Part shown: one piece after another, positions 54,208 through 63,146 of the stretch
Layout: each line of letters opens with the position of its first letter
How positions within the stretch are numbered: position 1 is the stretch's first letter
Assembly (NCBI RefSeq): GCF_008084905.1
Contig: NZ_VSFC01000062.1
Coordinates: 1 to 64,000 of the forward strand
Origin: Xanthomarina maritima
Lineage (GTDB): Bacteria; Bacteroidota; Bacteroidia; Flavobacteriales; Flavobacteriaceae
Direction: 5' to 3'
Length of the DNA stretch: 64,000 bases
Program-made: the position numbers and the translations under genes
Notes under the pieces: model-generated
What the model was told of the DNA's origin: nothing
Seen by the model: the letters and a program-made list of their open reading frames with translations, nothing else
Database searches by the model: none

Positions 54208-55405
54208 ATTTCCTTTTAAACCAAGTTTCATTTTTATATAAATCTACTCTAGAAACACGTTCTCTATTATAAAGTAACATGCGTGTTTTATCCAATTGTT
54301 GACTCCTAAAACCAAAAACATGAAAGATTTGTTTGGCTAGATATTTGGTGACTTTTAAATTAACAGATAAGATACCTTTTTTTCTATCGTGCCATGAAAT
54401 TCCTGGTAATAACACCAATAAATTATCTCCTTTATATCTTCTTAATAATTCTGATATTTTCAAGAAAACAGGTTTAATGCTCTTAATAATAAAAAAGCCT
54501 TCTTCTCCTTGTGTTTGATATAATGGCATAAATATTCTTGCATTATATTTTGAATAAATGTCTTTAGAATTACTAGTAGCTAATTGTTTTCCTTTGACTA
54601 TTTTTTGAAAGCTTTTAAAACCATTTATCATTTTAAAGTTTTCATTTTGTTTTATTTTATGAAGATATGTTACTTCAAAAACGTAGTTTAAATTTTGAGA
54701 TTGATGTTTTAGTCTGTTATAATGAATTTCAAAATCTAGAACATTATTTATGTCTAGTACTTTTGTATAAACCAAGGTTAAATAAATAAAAGATAAGCAG
54801 TTTAAAACAGCATCAACTTCGTCGTGTTGTCCAGACTCAAAACCAAGAGATAGATAGCCTAATTGATTGATATAACTTAATAAAGGACCTGATAAGTATT
54901 CTTCAATTCCTAAAACAATTGGTACTGGAAATTGTTGCGAAAATTTTCTATTAATAAGTGCATCATTAATAGTGATAAAAGGCAATGTTTTACTAGACGT
55001 TGTGTGCAAATCTATAAAGTATATAGGTCCAGAATGTTTGTCTTTTATTTCTTTTAAAATATTAAACAAGTCTAGTTGTTCAAGGTCTTCGGCTTGTAAA
55101 TTAGTATTAGATTTTAAATTTTCTAAATTATCTTGAGTCCAAAGCCTGTTTAAGTCTTGTTCAATAAATCTTTTATTAACAGAAAGTGCCTTTAAATTTC
55201 CTGCTATAGCATAAACATTTCCTTGCAAATTTTCAAACCCATCACTTTTTAAAAATTCGTTTAAAGCAAAAACACCTGCAGTTTCATTACCATGTATTCC
55301 TGCAAAAAAAACTACAGTAGGTCTATTTAAAGAGGTGGAAAATTTTGTAATAATCCGTTCTATTTCAATTTGTTTATTAAGTGCTTTACTGATAACTTTT
55401 ACCAT
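54206..55405 (-). CDS. succinylglutamate desuccinylase/aspartoacylase-like hydrolase
   Basis: This 399-residue M14-like metal hydrolase has GIHGNETAG (zinc ligands H and E, residues 38-46), DLHTTSS (H) and a glutamate in the GFESGQHDE segment that fits the general base. The first 230 residues form the AspA/AstE domain; the C-terminal 150 residues match no family I recognise. It overlaps the upstream GCS2-CBS gene by one base, so the two are co-transcribed. The hydrolysed amide is unknown and may be the product of the neighbour. Confidence 0.85.
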   Translation of the reverse strand: MVKVISKALNKQIEIERIITKFSTSLNRPTVVFFAGIHGNETAGVFALNEFLKSDGFENLQGNVYAIAGNLKALSVNKRFIEQDLNRLWTQDNLENLKSNTNLQAEDLEQLDLFNILKEIKDKHSGPIYFIDLHTTSSKTLPFITINDALINRKFSQQFPVPIVLGIEEYLSGPLLSYINQLGYLSLGFESGQHDEVDAVLNCLSFIYLTLVYTKVLDINNVLDFEIHYNRLKHQSQNLNYVFEVTYLHKIKQNENFKMINGFKSFQKIVKGKQLATSNSKDIYSKYNARIFMPLYQTQGEEGFFIIKSIKPVFLKISELLRRYKGDNLLVLLPGISWHDRKKGILSVNLKVTKYLAKQIFHVFGFRSQQLDKTRMLLYNRERVSRVDLYKNETWFKRK

Positions 55406-57261
55406 TAATCTAAAAAATCTTTTGAAGTTAATAAGCCAATTAGTTTTCCTTTTTCTACAACTGGTAGACAGTTTATTTGATTTTTAATCATCAGGTTTTT
55501 TGCAGTCTCTAGAGGTTCGTATTGTCCGATTGTTATAATCTTTTTAGTCATTATATCTTCAACAGCAACTCCTTTACCTAAATAATAATATGAAAGTTCT
55601 TTAATATCTGTAGTTGTTATTAACCCAACAAGTTTTTTGTTTCCATCAATTACAGGCATATGTCTAATTTTTTTCCATTTCATAATATTTACTACAAGTT
55701 GTAAGCTATCTTCTTTAACAACAGAAAATATATCTGTACTCATGGCGTGTTTTACTACATGTCTTTCATTTTGTTCTAAAATCTCACTTTTATTAATCAT
55801 ACTCCAAGATCCTACAGGATAATTGAGCTCTTGTTTATCGTATAATTGAGATGTTAATATTTGAGCAGATTCAAACTTTTTTCTTTCTTTAGTTAAGTTT
55901 CTATAGTTTTTAATAAGCCATTGAGAACCATTGTTAGATTTTACACGATTTTCAATAATGGTTAAATATTTTTCAACATCAGCAGGATCGATTCCAACAC
56001 TATACAAACCTCTATAAGCCATCGGCAACAATTCGTCTAGAATTAATTGATGACTAGAAATATATTTTCCATCCCATAAAAATTGTGTTGCCATACCATA
56101 ACGTGCTGCACTAAAAAAGTTAGACTTTACATCTTTAAAATCCCATTTCTTATGAATACTATCATATTTTGAAGGTTTTCCAAGCATGAGTCCAACCCAA
56201 AACATCATGTTAGCAATTTCATCTATAGTCGTTGGTCCAGAAGCTATATATCTATTTTCAATTCTTAAATGTGGTTTGCCTTCGCCTACTCCATAGCACA
56301 CTCTATTCCATTTATAAACCGTTCCACTGTGTAAGCTTAAAGCTTTAAGTTTAGGTATTTCACCTCGTTCAATCATATCAACACTATCTGTAATATATTC
56401 TGAGGTTACCAAACTTCTAAACCTAGAAATATTATCTCTAAAAATATCTGTAACGGTTCCTGTTTCCCAGTTATTTCCAAAACTAACTCTAGATTGATTT
56501 TCATTTAACAACATAGAATTTGCTCTGGTATCGACACTTTGAGTGAATAAAGCTATTCTAGATTCTGCCCAAAGCTCTTTACCAAATAATAAAGGTGAGT
56601 TTGCACAAACACTTAATACTGGTCCAGAAATTGCTTGAGCCCAATTATAACTATCTATAAAATTATCTGGTTGGATTTGTAAGTGCATTTGAAAGCTAGT
56701 GTTGCAACCTTCTAACATCACAGAATCGTGATGAAAACTAAGCTCATCGACACCTTTTATATGAATATTAAAATCTTGATTTCTAGATTCTTTTATAGCT
56801 TCATTCAACACATAATATCTTTGCATTGGTGTCATATTATCTAAAGTAATATGCTTTAATGATAAGGTTGGCAGCATGCCTGTTAATATAATTTTAGAGT
56901 GATATTTATTAGCAGAGGCTTTAGCTTTCTCTAAAAGAATAGTTAATTGTTCTTCAAGTTTAGAGAAACAATCGGACTTAAGTTCTTGAGGATCTAAATT
57001 AATTTCTAAATTAAAATTCCCTATTTCGGTTGTAAAATGATTGTCGTTGATATCTTTAAGAATTTCAAGCGCATTATTGTTAGGAAAAAATGATTCGTCT
57101 GTAATAAAAAACTCTTGTTCTGCGCCAATTCTTATAGGTTCTTTTTCTATTAAATCCTGTTGAAGCATCAAATCTAAAGCTTCAATATCATTCATTAAAT
57201 GATGTATATAATTAGCGTGTTCTTTCTTGTTCTGAAGTTTTGTAACATTTAAATTTCCCAT
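55405..57261 (-). CDS. GCS2-type carboxylate-amine ligase fused to two CBS domains
   Basis: This 618-residue protein has an N-terminal glutamate-cysteine-ligase-2-like domain (about 20-470): GAEQEFF (46-52) supplies metal-binding glutamates, with IGNFNLEINLDP, MLPTLSL, CNTSFQMHLQI and NSPLLFGKELWAESR downstream. Residues 500-618 form a tandem CBS pair (VNIMKWKKIRHMPVIDG, NLMIKNQINCLPVVEKG), which typically senses adenine nucleotides. The reaction should be ATP-dependent amide formation, perhaps glutamate-based, but the product is unknown. The fusion suggests energy-state control. Confidence 0.88.
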   Translation of the reverse strand: MGNLNVTKLQNKKEHANYIHHLMNDIEALDLMLQQDLIEKEPIRIGAEQEFFITDESFFPNNNALEILKDINDNHFTTEIGNFNLEINLDPQELKSDCFSKLEEQLTILLEKAKASANKYHSKIILTGMLPTLSLKHITLDNMTPMQRYYVLNEAIKESRNQDFNIHIKGVDELSFHHDSVMLEGCNTSFQMHLQIQPDNFIDSYNWAQAISGPVLSVCANSPLLFGKELWAESRIALFTQSVDTRANSMLLNENQSRVSFGNNWETGTVTDIFRDNISRFRSLVTSEYITDSVDMIERGEIPKLKALSLHSGTVYKWNRVCYGVGEGKPHLRIENRYIASGPTTIDEIANMMFWVGLMLGKPSKYDSIHKKWDFKDVKSNFFSAARYGMATQFLWDGKYISSHQLILDELLPMAYRGLYSVGIDPADVEKYLTIIENRVKSNNGSQWLIKNYRNLTKERKKFESAQILTSQLYDKQELNYPVGSWSMINKSEILEQNERHVVKHAMSTDIFSVVKEDSLQLVVNIMKWKKIRHMPVIDGNKKLVGLITTTDIKELSYYYLGKGVAVEDIMTKKIITIGQYEPLETAKNLMIKNQINCLPVVEKGKLIGLLTSKDFLD

Positions 57262-57348
57262 TGGTAAAGTCGTTTAATTATAAACAATTAAATTACTGCA
57301 ATTCAATAGAATAAAATATGATTTATGTCATATAGGTAAAAGGATAGC

Positions 57349-57378
57349 TTGAAGATTGCTGGTATTTGTTACTTTTGC
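57349..57378 (+). promoter_or_regulatory. rnpA promoter
   Basis: TTG at 57349-57351, an 18-base spacer and TACTTTTGC at 57370-57378 fit the consensus -33/-7 pair. It lies downstream of any upstream in-frame start, so translation must begin at 57393. Confidence 0.65.
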
Positions 57379-57392
57379 TTTATCTGTTGTCT

Positions 57393-57770
57393 ATGAAACA
57401 AACCTATCCACATAAAGAAAAACTTAAAAGCGAAAAGCTCATCTCTCAATTGTTTGAGGAAGGAAAATCGGTTTCGGCTTATCCCCTAAGAATAGTTTAT
57501 TTAAAAACCCATTTTGATGATGGAGTGGTATTTAAAGCTGGTGTTTCTGTTTCAAAAAGACATTTTAAAAAAGCTGTCGACAGAAACAGAATCAAACGTT
57601 TACTTCGTGAAGCTTATAGATTGCAAAAAAGGGCTTTTTTTAACAACATGACAACACAATATGCGTTTATGATTTTGTACATTGGGAAAGAAAAACCAAC
57701 TTACATAGAAGTTGAAACTAAAATGAAGCAACTGTTGCAAAAATTTATTGAAAACAGTTCTAAAGAATAA
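57393..57770 (+). CDS. rnpA: ribonuclease P protein component
   Basis: RnpA assists the RNA subunit in trimming tRNA 5' ends. The ATG at 57393 gives a 125-residue protein starting MKQTYPHKEKLKSEKLI; upstream in-frame codons precede the promoter. The RNP signature SVSKRHFKKAVDRNRIKRLL (20 residues) is complete. The RNA subunit gene is not seen here. The S41 protease gene follows after six bases. Confidence 0.95.
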   Translation: MKQTYPHKEKLKSEKLISQLFEEGKSVSAYPLRIVYLKTHFDDGVVFKAGVSVSKRHFKKAVDRNRIKRLLREAYRLQKRAFFNNMTTQYAFMILYIGKEKPTYIEVETKMKQLLQKFIENSSKE

Positions 57771-57776
57771 TCAAAC

Positions 57777-59414
57777 ATGAAAAACAGACTAAAAAGAAAT
57801 ATCATTATTCCTGTATTAGCTGTAACTATCTTTTTTACAGGATCTGCCTTTCAAAACGATTTCTTCGAAATAGCTAAGCAAATAGAGATTTTCACAACCT
57901 TATTCAAAGAAATTAATATGAATTATGTTGATGAAACCAATCCTGCAGATTTAATGGATACTGCTATAAAAAGCATGTTAAAAGATCTAGACCCTTACAC
58001 CAATTTCTACAACGAACAAGATGTTGAATCAGAACGCATTAGAAGAACAGGAGATTATACTGGAATTGGAGCTAAAGTTAGAACCTTGAAAGACAGGCTT
58101 GTAATTGTAGAACCTTATAAAGAATATCCAGCAGATAAAGCTGGATTAAAAGCTGGAGATGAAATTATTAAAATTGGAGATATTGTTATCGATAATTATG
58201 AAGAAGATGCAGGCGATTTACTAAAAGGAACACCAAATACAGCTGTAGAAGTTACCTATTTACGTCAAGGAAAAGAATATAATACCTCTATAACTAGAAC
58301 TGAAGTTGAAATTGATGCAGTTCCTCATTTCTCAATGATAGACGATAAAACAGGCTATATTGTTTTAAGTACATTTAATGGGAAAGCTTCTACTCAAACA
58401 GGTTACGCACTTAAAGATTTAAAAGCTCAAGGAGCCAAAAGCATCATATTAGACTTAAGAAATAATCCTGGAGGCTTGCTTCACGAAGCTGTTAATGTGG
58501 TAAATTTATTTGTACCTAAAGGACAATTAGTAGTAACAACAAAATCTAAAGTAAAAAAATATAATAGAACCTATTACACTCAAAAAGATGCTATTGACAC
58601 AGAAATACCAGTTGTTGTTTTAATTAATGGAAGTAGTGCTTCTGCTAGCGAAATTGTATCTGGTTCTTTACAAGATTTAGATAGAGCTGTTATTGTAGGT
58701 TCACGTAGTTTTGGAAAAGGTTTGGTGCAACGCCCAAAGCCTTTAACTTATGGAACGCAACTAAAAATAACTATCTCTAGATATTATACGCCTTCTGGTA
58801 GATGCATTCAGTCTTTAGATTATTGGAATAGAGACGAAGAAGGTAATGCTGTTAGAATTGAAAGCGAAAAATACCACGAATTTAAAACAAAAAATGGTCG
58901 TCCAGTTTTTGATGGAGGAGGTGTTTTGCCTGACGAATCTTTAGAAATATCTAAAAATTCTGCCATAACAAATGCTATTTTAGACGATTTTTTAATTTTC
59001 GATTTCGCAACAGAATATTACTATAAACATAATGGTTTAACAGATATTAATCAGTTTCAACTAACTAATACAGATTTTAAAAACTTTAATAATTATTTAT
59101 CAACTAATAATTTTTCTTTTGTAACCGAAACTGAAAAAGCCTTAAATAAAGTACTTGAAAACGCTGAAAAAGAAGAGTTAGACGATAATATAAAAACTGA
59201 CTATAACACCTTATTAACTAATTTAAATAATTCGAAAGAATTGGCTATTTCAGAAAATAAAGATCAAATTCTATACTTATTAACAGACGAAATTGTAAAA
59301 CGTTATGTGTATAGAGAAGGGTTGTATGATTATTATAAAATTCACAATCCTGAAATTAAAAAAGCCACTGAAATTCTTTCAAATCCTTCAAAATATAATA
59401 GTTATTTAAGATAA
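57777..59414 (+). CDS. S41 family C-terminal processing protease
   Basis: The 545-residue protease has an N-terminal signal or anchor (8-25), a PDZ domain (about 92-165, TGIGAKV, DEIIKIGD) and the S41 core with S289 (NGSSASASEIVSG) and K314 (SFGKGLVQ) as the Ser-Lys dyad. GGLLHEAVNVVNLF is the family core strand. The extended C-terminus (420-545) is typical of the large CtpA-like enzymes of Bacteroidetes. It is co-transcribed with rnpA. Confidence 0.94.
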   Translation: MKNRLKRNIIIPVLAVTIFFTGSAFQNDFFEIAKQIEIFTTLFKEINMNYVDETNPADLMDTAIKSMLKDLDPYTNFYNEQDVESERIRRTGDYTGIGAKVRTLKDRLVIVEPYKEYPADKAGLKAGDEIIKIGDIVIDNYEEDAGDLLKGTPNTAVEVTYLRQGKEYNTSITRTEVEIDAVPHFSMIDDKTGYIVLSTFNGKASTQTGYALKDLKAQGAKSIILDLRNNPGGLLHEAVNVVNLFVPKGQLVVTTKSKVKKYNRTYYTQKDAIDTEIPVVVLINGSSASASEIVSGSLQDLDRAVIVGSRSFGKGLVQRPKPLTYGTQLKITISRYYTPSGRCIQSLDYWNRDEEGNAVRIESEKYHEFKTKNGRPVFDGGGVLPDESLEISKNSAITNAILDDFLIFDFATEYYYKHNGLTDINQFQLTNTDFKNFNNYLSTNNFSFVTETEKALNKVLENAEKEELDDNIKTDYNTLLTNLNNSKELAISENKDQILYLLTDEIVKRYVYREGLYDYYKIHNPEIKKATEILSNPSKYNSYLR

Positions 59415-59424
59415 TTTAGTATTA

Positions 59425-59456
59425 TTGAAATATTGTTTGTAATTATCTATATTTAC
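59425..59456 (+). promoter_or_regulatory. promoter of the OmpA-like gene
   Basis: TTG at 59425-59427, a 20-base spacer and TATATTTAC at 59448-59456 (one mismatch to consensus) lie about 20 bases before the ATG at 59477. Confidence 0.5.
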
Positions 59457-59476
59457 TTACATTTTCATGTCCTACT

Positions 59477-60328
59477 ATGAAAAATTTAATATGCATATTA
59501 TGTTTTCTGTCCGGTTTTAATATAACTGTACAAGCACAATTAACTCACGTTGTGTATTTTGAAACAGATCAATTTGAGGTTCCGGAAACAGAACATAATA
59601 GACTTTTAATGTTTCTTTCAGAAATTGAAGGTTTAGATATTCAAAAAATTTCTATTTACGGTTTTACAGATGATAGAGGAAGTGATTCTTATAACTTAGT
59701 GCTTTCTCAAGAAAGAGCAGATGCTATAAAAACCATTTTTTCTAATAATGAATTCGACGAAACCATCATCACAAATGTTGATGGTAAAGGTGAAATTTTA
59801 ATCAAGCTAATAAAAGAAGAAGATCTTAATAAAATAAGAGGATTAAACAGAAAAGTAGAAATTATTATTCAACCTTACAATCCACCAAGAGACTTAACTG
59901 TAATACCAGAAAAGAAAAACACAACAGAATCTATACTAGATGAGAATTTAAAAGCAGGTGATAAAATTCTTTTAGAAAACATCCTGTTTAAAACAGGTTA
60001 TAGTACGTTATTGCCTGAATCTAAAAAAACATTGGAAGATATTGCTACAGTATTAGTAGATAGAAAAGATATTTACTTTACCATACAAGGTCATGTATGT
60101 TGTACTCAAAACAGTAGAGATGCAATAGATAGAAAAACCAAACAACGTAACTTATCTTTAGCTAGAGCTAAATATATATACGATTATTTAGCAAAAAAAG
60201 GGGTTGATAAAAGACGTATGAAATATGTTGGAATGCGTAGAAAATTCCCTCTTGGAGGTGAACCAAAATTCGATAGACGTGTGGAAATTTTAATTACTTA
60301 TGTTGGTGAAACTACACAAAGAAATTAG
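59477..60328 (+). CDS. double OmpA-domain protein
   Basis: The 283-residue protein has a signal peptide (cleavage about residue 20, VQAQ) and two OmpA-like peptidoglycan-binding domains in tandem, about 22-137 and 165-280. Signatures are IYGFTDDRGSDSYNLVLSQERA in the first, and ILFKTGYSTLLPESKKTL, GHVCCTQNSRD and RNLSLARAKYI in the second. The CxC of the second is unusual. It probably anchors something to the wall. It ends inside the ElaA gene by four bases. Confidence 0.85.
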   Translation: MKNLICILCFLSGFNITVQAQLTHVVYFETDQFEVPETEHNRLLMFLSEIEGLDIQKISIYGFTDDRGSDSYNLVLSQERADAIKTIFSNNEFDETIITNVDGKGEILIKLIKEEDLNKIRGLNRKVEIIIQPYNPPRDLTVIPEKKNTTESILDENLKAGDKILLENILFKTGYSTLLPESKKTLEDIATVLVDRKDIYFTIQGHVCCTQNSRDAIDRKTKQRNLSLARAKYIYDYLAKKGVDKRRMKYVGMRRKFPLGGEPKFDRRVEILITYVGETTQRN

Positions 60329-60768
60329 TTTTTAATCATTGCCATGTGTGGAATACCATCTTCTAAATATTCTTCACCAGTTTCTTTAAATCCTAAATAA
60401 TTATAAAACCTTTTTAAATAACATTGTGCTGAAATTTTAATTAAGGTTTCATTAAACTGCTTTTTAATAACTTGTATGGAAGCTTCCATAATATCATAAC
60501 CATATTTATGTTGCCTTTGGTTTTCTGCAACCACAACGCGTCCAATACTGGCTTCTTTAAAATAATCTCCTGGTTTAAATACACGTGTATAAGCTACTAA
60601 AATATTGTTTTTATATCCTAAAACATGCCAAGCTTTCTGGTCTTTTCCATCAACATCTTGATATACACAATCTTGTTCTACAACAAACACTTCAGCTCTT
60701 AATTGTAATAGGTCATAAAGTTCTTGTGTTGTTAATTCATTAAAAATCTTTATACGAATGTCAAGCAT
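60325..60768 (-). CDS. ElaA-like GNAT acetyltransferase
   Basis: The 147-residue protein has the ElaA start (LYDLLQLRAEVFVVEQ), VYQDVDGKDQKAWHVLGY and the acetyl-CoA-binding IGRVVVAENQRQHKYGYDIM, followed by QCYLKRFYNYLGF. ElaA-type enzymes acetylate small amines or proteins; the substrate is unknown. It lies two bases after the small lipoprotein gene. Confidence 0.88.
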   Translation of the reverse strand: MLDIRIKIFNELTTQELYDLLQLRAEVFVVEQDCVYQDVDGKDQKAWHVLGYKNNILVAYTRVFKPGDYFKEASIGRVVVAENQRQHKYGYDIMEASIQVIKKQFNETLIKISAQCYLKRFYNYLGFKETGEEYLEDGIPHMAMIKN

Positions 60769-60770
60769 GT

Positions 60771-61163
60771 TTAAAACTTTTTTCTGGTTAAAGAGACTGT
60801 TTCGTTGTTAGAAATGTTTACTTCAAAGTAATACAATCCTTTAGTTACTTTAGTATCTTCTATATAATGTGATGGTGTAAAAGAAAAATATCCATTGTTA
60901 GTTTGAATTTTAATTTCTACTTCTGAATAAATATAGGCCATTTCAAAAAATTCAGAATAAGATTCTTGTTCAACTATTTGATACACATAAGTACTATTAT
61001 TTGTAATAATCTCTGTTCTTGTAAATCTATAATTAGTATTGTTTTTTATACCTACTTCTAAAGTTTCAGGATCAGGAATAGCATTCTCTATTATGTTTTC
61101 TGTGACATCAGAACAAGAAAAAAATAGTAAAGTAATTATTAATAAAAGTCCATTAAACTTCAT
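60771..61163 (-). CDS. small lipoprotein of unknown function
   Basis: The ATG at 61163 gives 130 residues with a lipoprotein signal (MKFNGLLLIITLLFFSC, lipobox FFSC, C17). The mature part is strand-rich with many N and T residues and no known domain. A longer start at 61187 would overlap the CDF gene and bury the signal. Function unknown. Confidence 0.65.
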   Translation of the reverse strand: MKFNGLLLIITLLFFSCSDVTENIIENAIPDPETLEVGIKNNTNYRFTRTEIITNNSTYVYQIVEQESYSEFFEMAYIYSEVEIKIQTNNGYFSFTPSHYIEDTKVTKGLYYFEVNISNNETVSLTRKKF

Positions 61164-61173
61164 AAGCTTTATT

Positions 61174-62088
61174 TTAATCTTGGACAATAACTTCTTTTGG
61201 ATCTTCCTTTTTATATTCAGGTTGAATGGTTACATGATTGATGTTAAACTCATCGTGCAACACTTTTTCAATTTCTAATAACAACTCGTTAAAATCTCTG
61301 GTACTTATGTTTTCTTCTAAATCTAAATGGGCTTCTAAGTGCAATTCGTCATCACTTAAATTCCAAATATGCACGTGATGTAATTTTTTTACTTTTGGCA
61401 ACTGATTCACCATACGAACCACTTCTTTAATATTTATATGATCTGGCGTAAAGAGCATCAACATTTTTGTGGATGTTTTTAACAAATCGTAACCTACATA
61501 AATTAAATATAAAGCAATTAAAAAGGTTAATAAACTGTCTACCCAAAAAATTTGATAGAATTTCATTAAAATACCTCCAATCAAAACAGCTACACTTGCT
61601 AACATATCTGTTAATAAATGTAAATATGCTGAACGTATGTTGATGTTGCTTTTTGAATCTTTTTTAAGCAATAGCACACTAAAACCATTTGCTAAAATTG
61701 CTATCAATGCTAGCCAAATAACTAGATTAGATTCAATTTCCTGTGGATTTTTAAAACGTTTAACAGCTTCTATAATTAATAAAATTGCCACAACAACTAA
61801 GGTTGCAGCATTTACAAAAGCAGCCAAAATTTCTGCTCGTTTATAACCAAAAGTTCTATTTATAGATGCTTTTTGTTTAGATAACTTAGAGGCTACAAAA
61901 CTTACTATTAATGAGAGTACATCGCTAAAATTATGAAGGGCATCACTTAACAAAGCCAAACTACCAGATACAAGTCCTCCAATAATTTGAGCTGCAGTAA
62001 TAAGCACATTTAGAAAGATGGAAATTAGCAGGTTTCTATCTTTGACATCTTTATAAGAGTGCGTATGGTTGTGATGCGCATGACTCAT
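61174..62088 (-). CDS. cation diffusion facilitator transporter
   Basis: The 304-residue protein starts with a histidine-rich end (MSHAHHNHTHS). It has six predicted helices and the CDF zinc site in two HxxxD pairs (LLSDALHNFSD near residue 50 and YLHLLTDM near 155). A cytosolic C-terminal domain follows from about 208 (KLHHVHIWNLSDDELHLEAH). It should export zinc or a related divalent metal in exchange for protons. It begins directly at the end of rpiB, with no gap. Confidence 0.93.
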   Translation of the reverse strand: MSHAHHNHTHSYKDVKDRNLLISIFLNVLITAAQIIGGLVSGSLALLSDALHNFSDVLSLIVSFVASKLSKQKASINRTFGYKRAEILAAFVNAATLVVVAILLIIEAVKRFKNPQEIESNLVIWLALIAILANGFSVLLLKKDSKSNINIRSAYLHLLTDMLASVAVLIGGILMKFYQIFWVDSLLTFLIALYLIYVGYDLLKTSTKMLMLFTPDHINIKEVVRMVNQLPKVKKLHHVHIWNLSDDELHLEAHLDLEENISTRDFNELLLEIEKVLHDEFNINHVTIQPEYKKEDPKEVIVQD

Positions 62089-62526
62089 TTAGCAAGAGAC
62101 AGGTATTTTATGTACACGTTTTTCATGTCGTCCACCTTCAAAAGCAGTATCTAAAAATGTATCTACCATCTCAATAGCTTGTGGTAAAGCTGTAAAACGA
62201 GCTGGAATACTCAATACATTAGCATTATTATGTTGTCTTGCAAGAGCAACAATTTCTTTAGTCCAGCATAAAGCAGAACGTACTCCTTGATGTTTATTAG
62301 CTGTCATATTGGCTCCATTGCCACTACCACAAATAATTATACCAAAATCGGTATTATTGGTTTCTACATCTTGTGCCACAGGATGTACAAAATCTGGATA
62401 ATCAACACTATCAGAAGCATCTGTTCCATAATTTTTAACCGTAATTCCTTTCGCTTCTAAATGCTTAATAATAGCAAATTTATATTCTGTTCCAGCGTGA
62501 TCGTTACCTATAGAAATTTTCATCAA
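62089..62526 (-). CDS. rpiB: ribose-5-phosphate isomerase B
   Basis: RpiB interconverts ribose-5-phosphate and ribulose-5-phosphate in the pentose pathway. The 145-residue protein has GNDHAGTEYKF at residues 7-17, YPDFVHPVAQ, GIIICGSGNGANMTANKHQGVRSA with the catalytic cysteine, LARQHNNANVLSIPAR and FEGGRHEKRVHKI. It ends directly before the CDF gene. Two adjacent ATG codons begin it. Confidence 0.95.
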   Translation of the reverse strand: MMKISIGNDHAGTEYKFAIIKHLEAKGITVKNYGTDASDSVDYPDFVHPVAQDVETNNTDFGIIICGSGNGANMTANKHQGVRSALCWTKEIVALARQHNNANVLSIPARFTALPQAIEMVDTFLDTAFEGGRHEKRVHKIPVSC

Positions 62527-63146
62527 TTAATATTTTAATTAGTTTCCGTGAAGACGGAAATCTTGTGTTTTTATTACTGTAAAGGTACAAAATGTAGTTG
62601 TATGGCTTATATTTTTTTATAGCTTTAGTAAGTTAAGAAATAACTAATGTTAATAGCTTAACAAAACAAATCTCATAACCTGTTAATAACTGTTTATAAT
62701 TATTTAAAAGTAAAATATGGTTTATTTAATAATTTTTTCAAACAAAAATAGAGTCGACATCACCAAAATATAACTCAATATTTTTTGGATAAGTTTTCAG
62801 CTATGAATTGTTGGTTATAAACATAAAATATTTAAAAATTTATGAGTCATTCACTTTAAAAATCACTTATTAACAACTACTAAAAAATGTTAATAGCATT
62901 TAAGTTAAGTATGAAAATGAAGTATTTAAATATTTATCTATTGTTAATTACATATTAATAGAACGTAAACAAGATAACATCAAAATAAAAACTAAAAAAG
63001 TTATACCTGCTATTAACAACCCATTATAATCATTACTATTTTTTTTAAATTTTAAAAGAAAAAGATAATTATATATATAAATGTGGATAACTAATTCTTA
63101 TATAAAATTAATTTATATTTTTAACAGAGCCTAAATTTACTTACTT
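62527..63146. other. AT-rich gap with DnaA-box-like 9-mers (candidate origin)
   Basis: No gene is seen in these 620 bases. TGTGGATAA at 63082-63090 is a perfect DnaA box. About nine relatives lie within 450 bases: TTTGGATAA (62784), TGTTAATAG (62648, 62888), TGTTAATAA (62681), TTATTAACA (62867), TGTTTATAA (62691), TTATAAACA (62816), TGTTAATTA (62942) and CTATTAACA (63010). The flanking genes point away from each other. AT-richness alone gives some such matches, so this is a candidate only. Confidence 0.35.
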
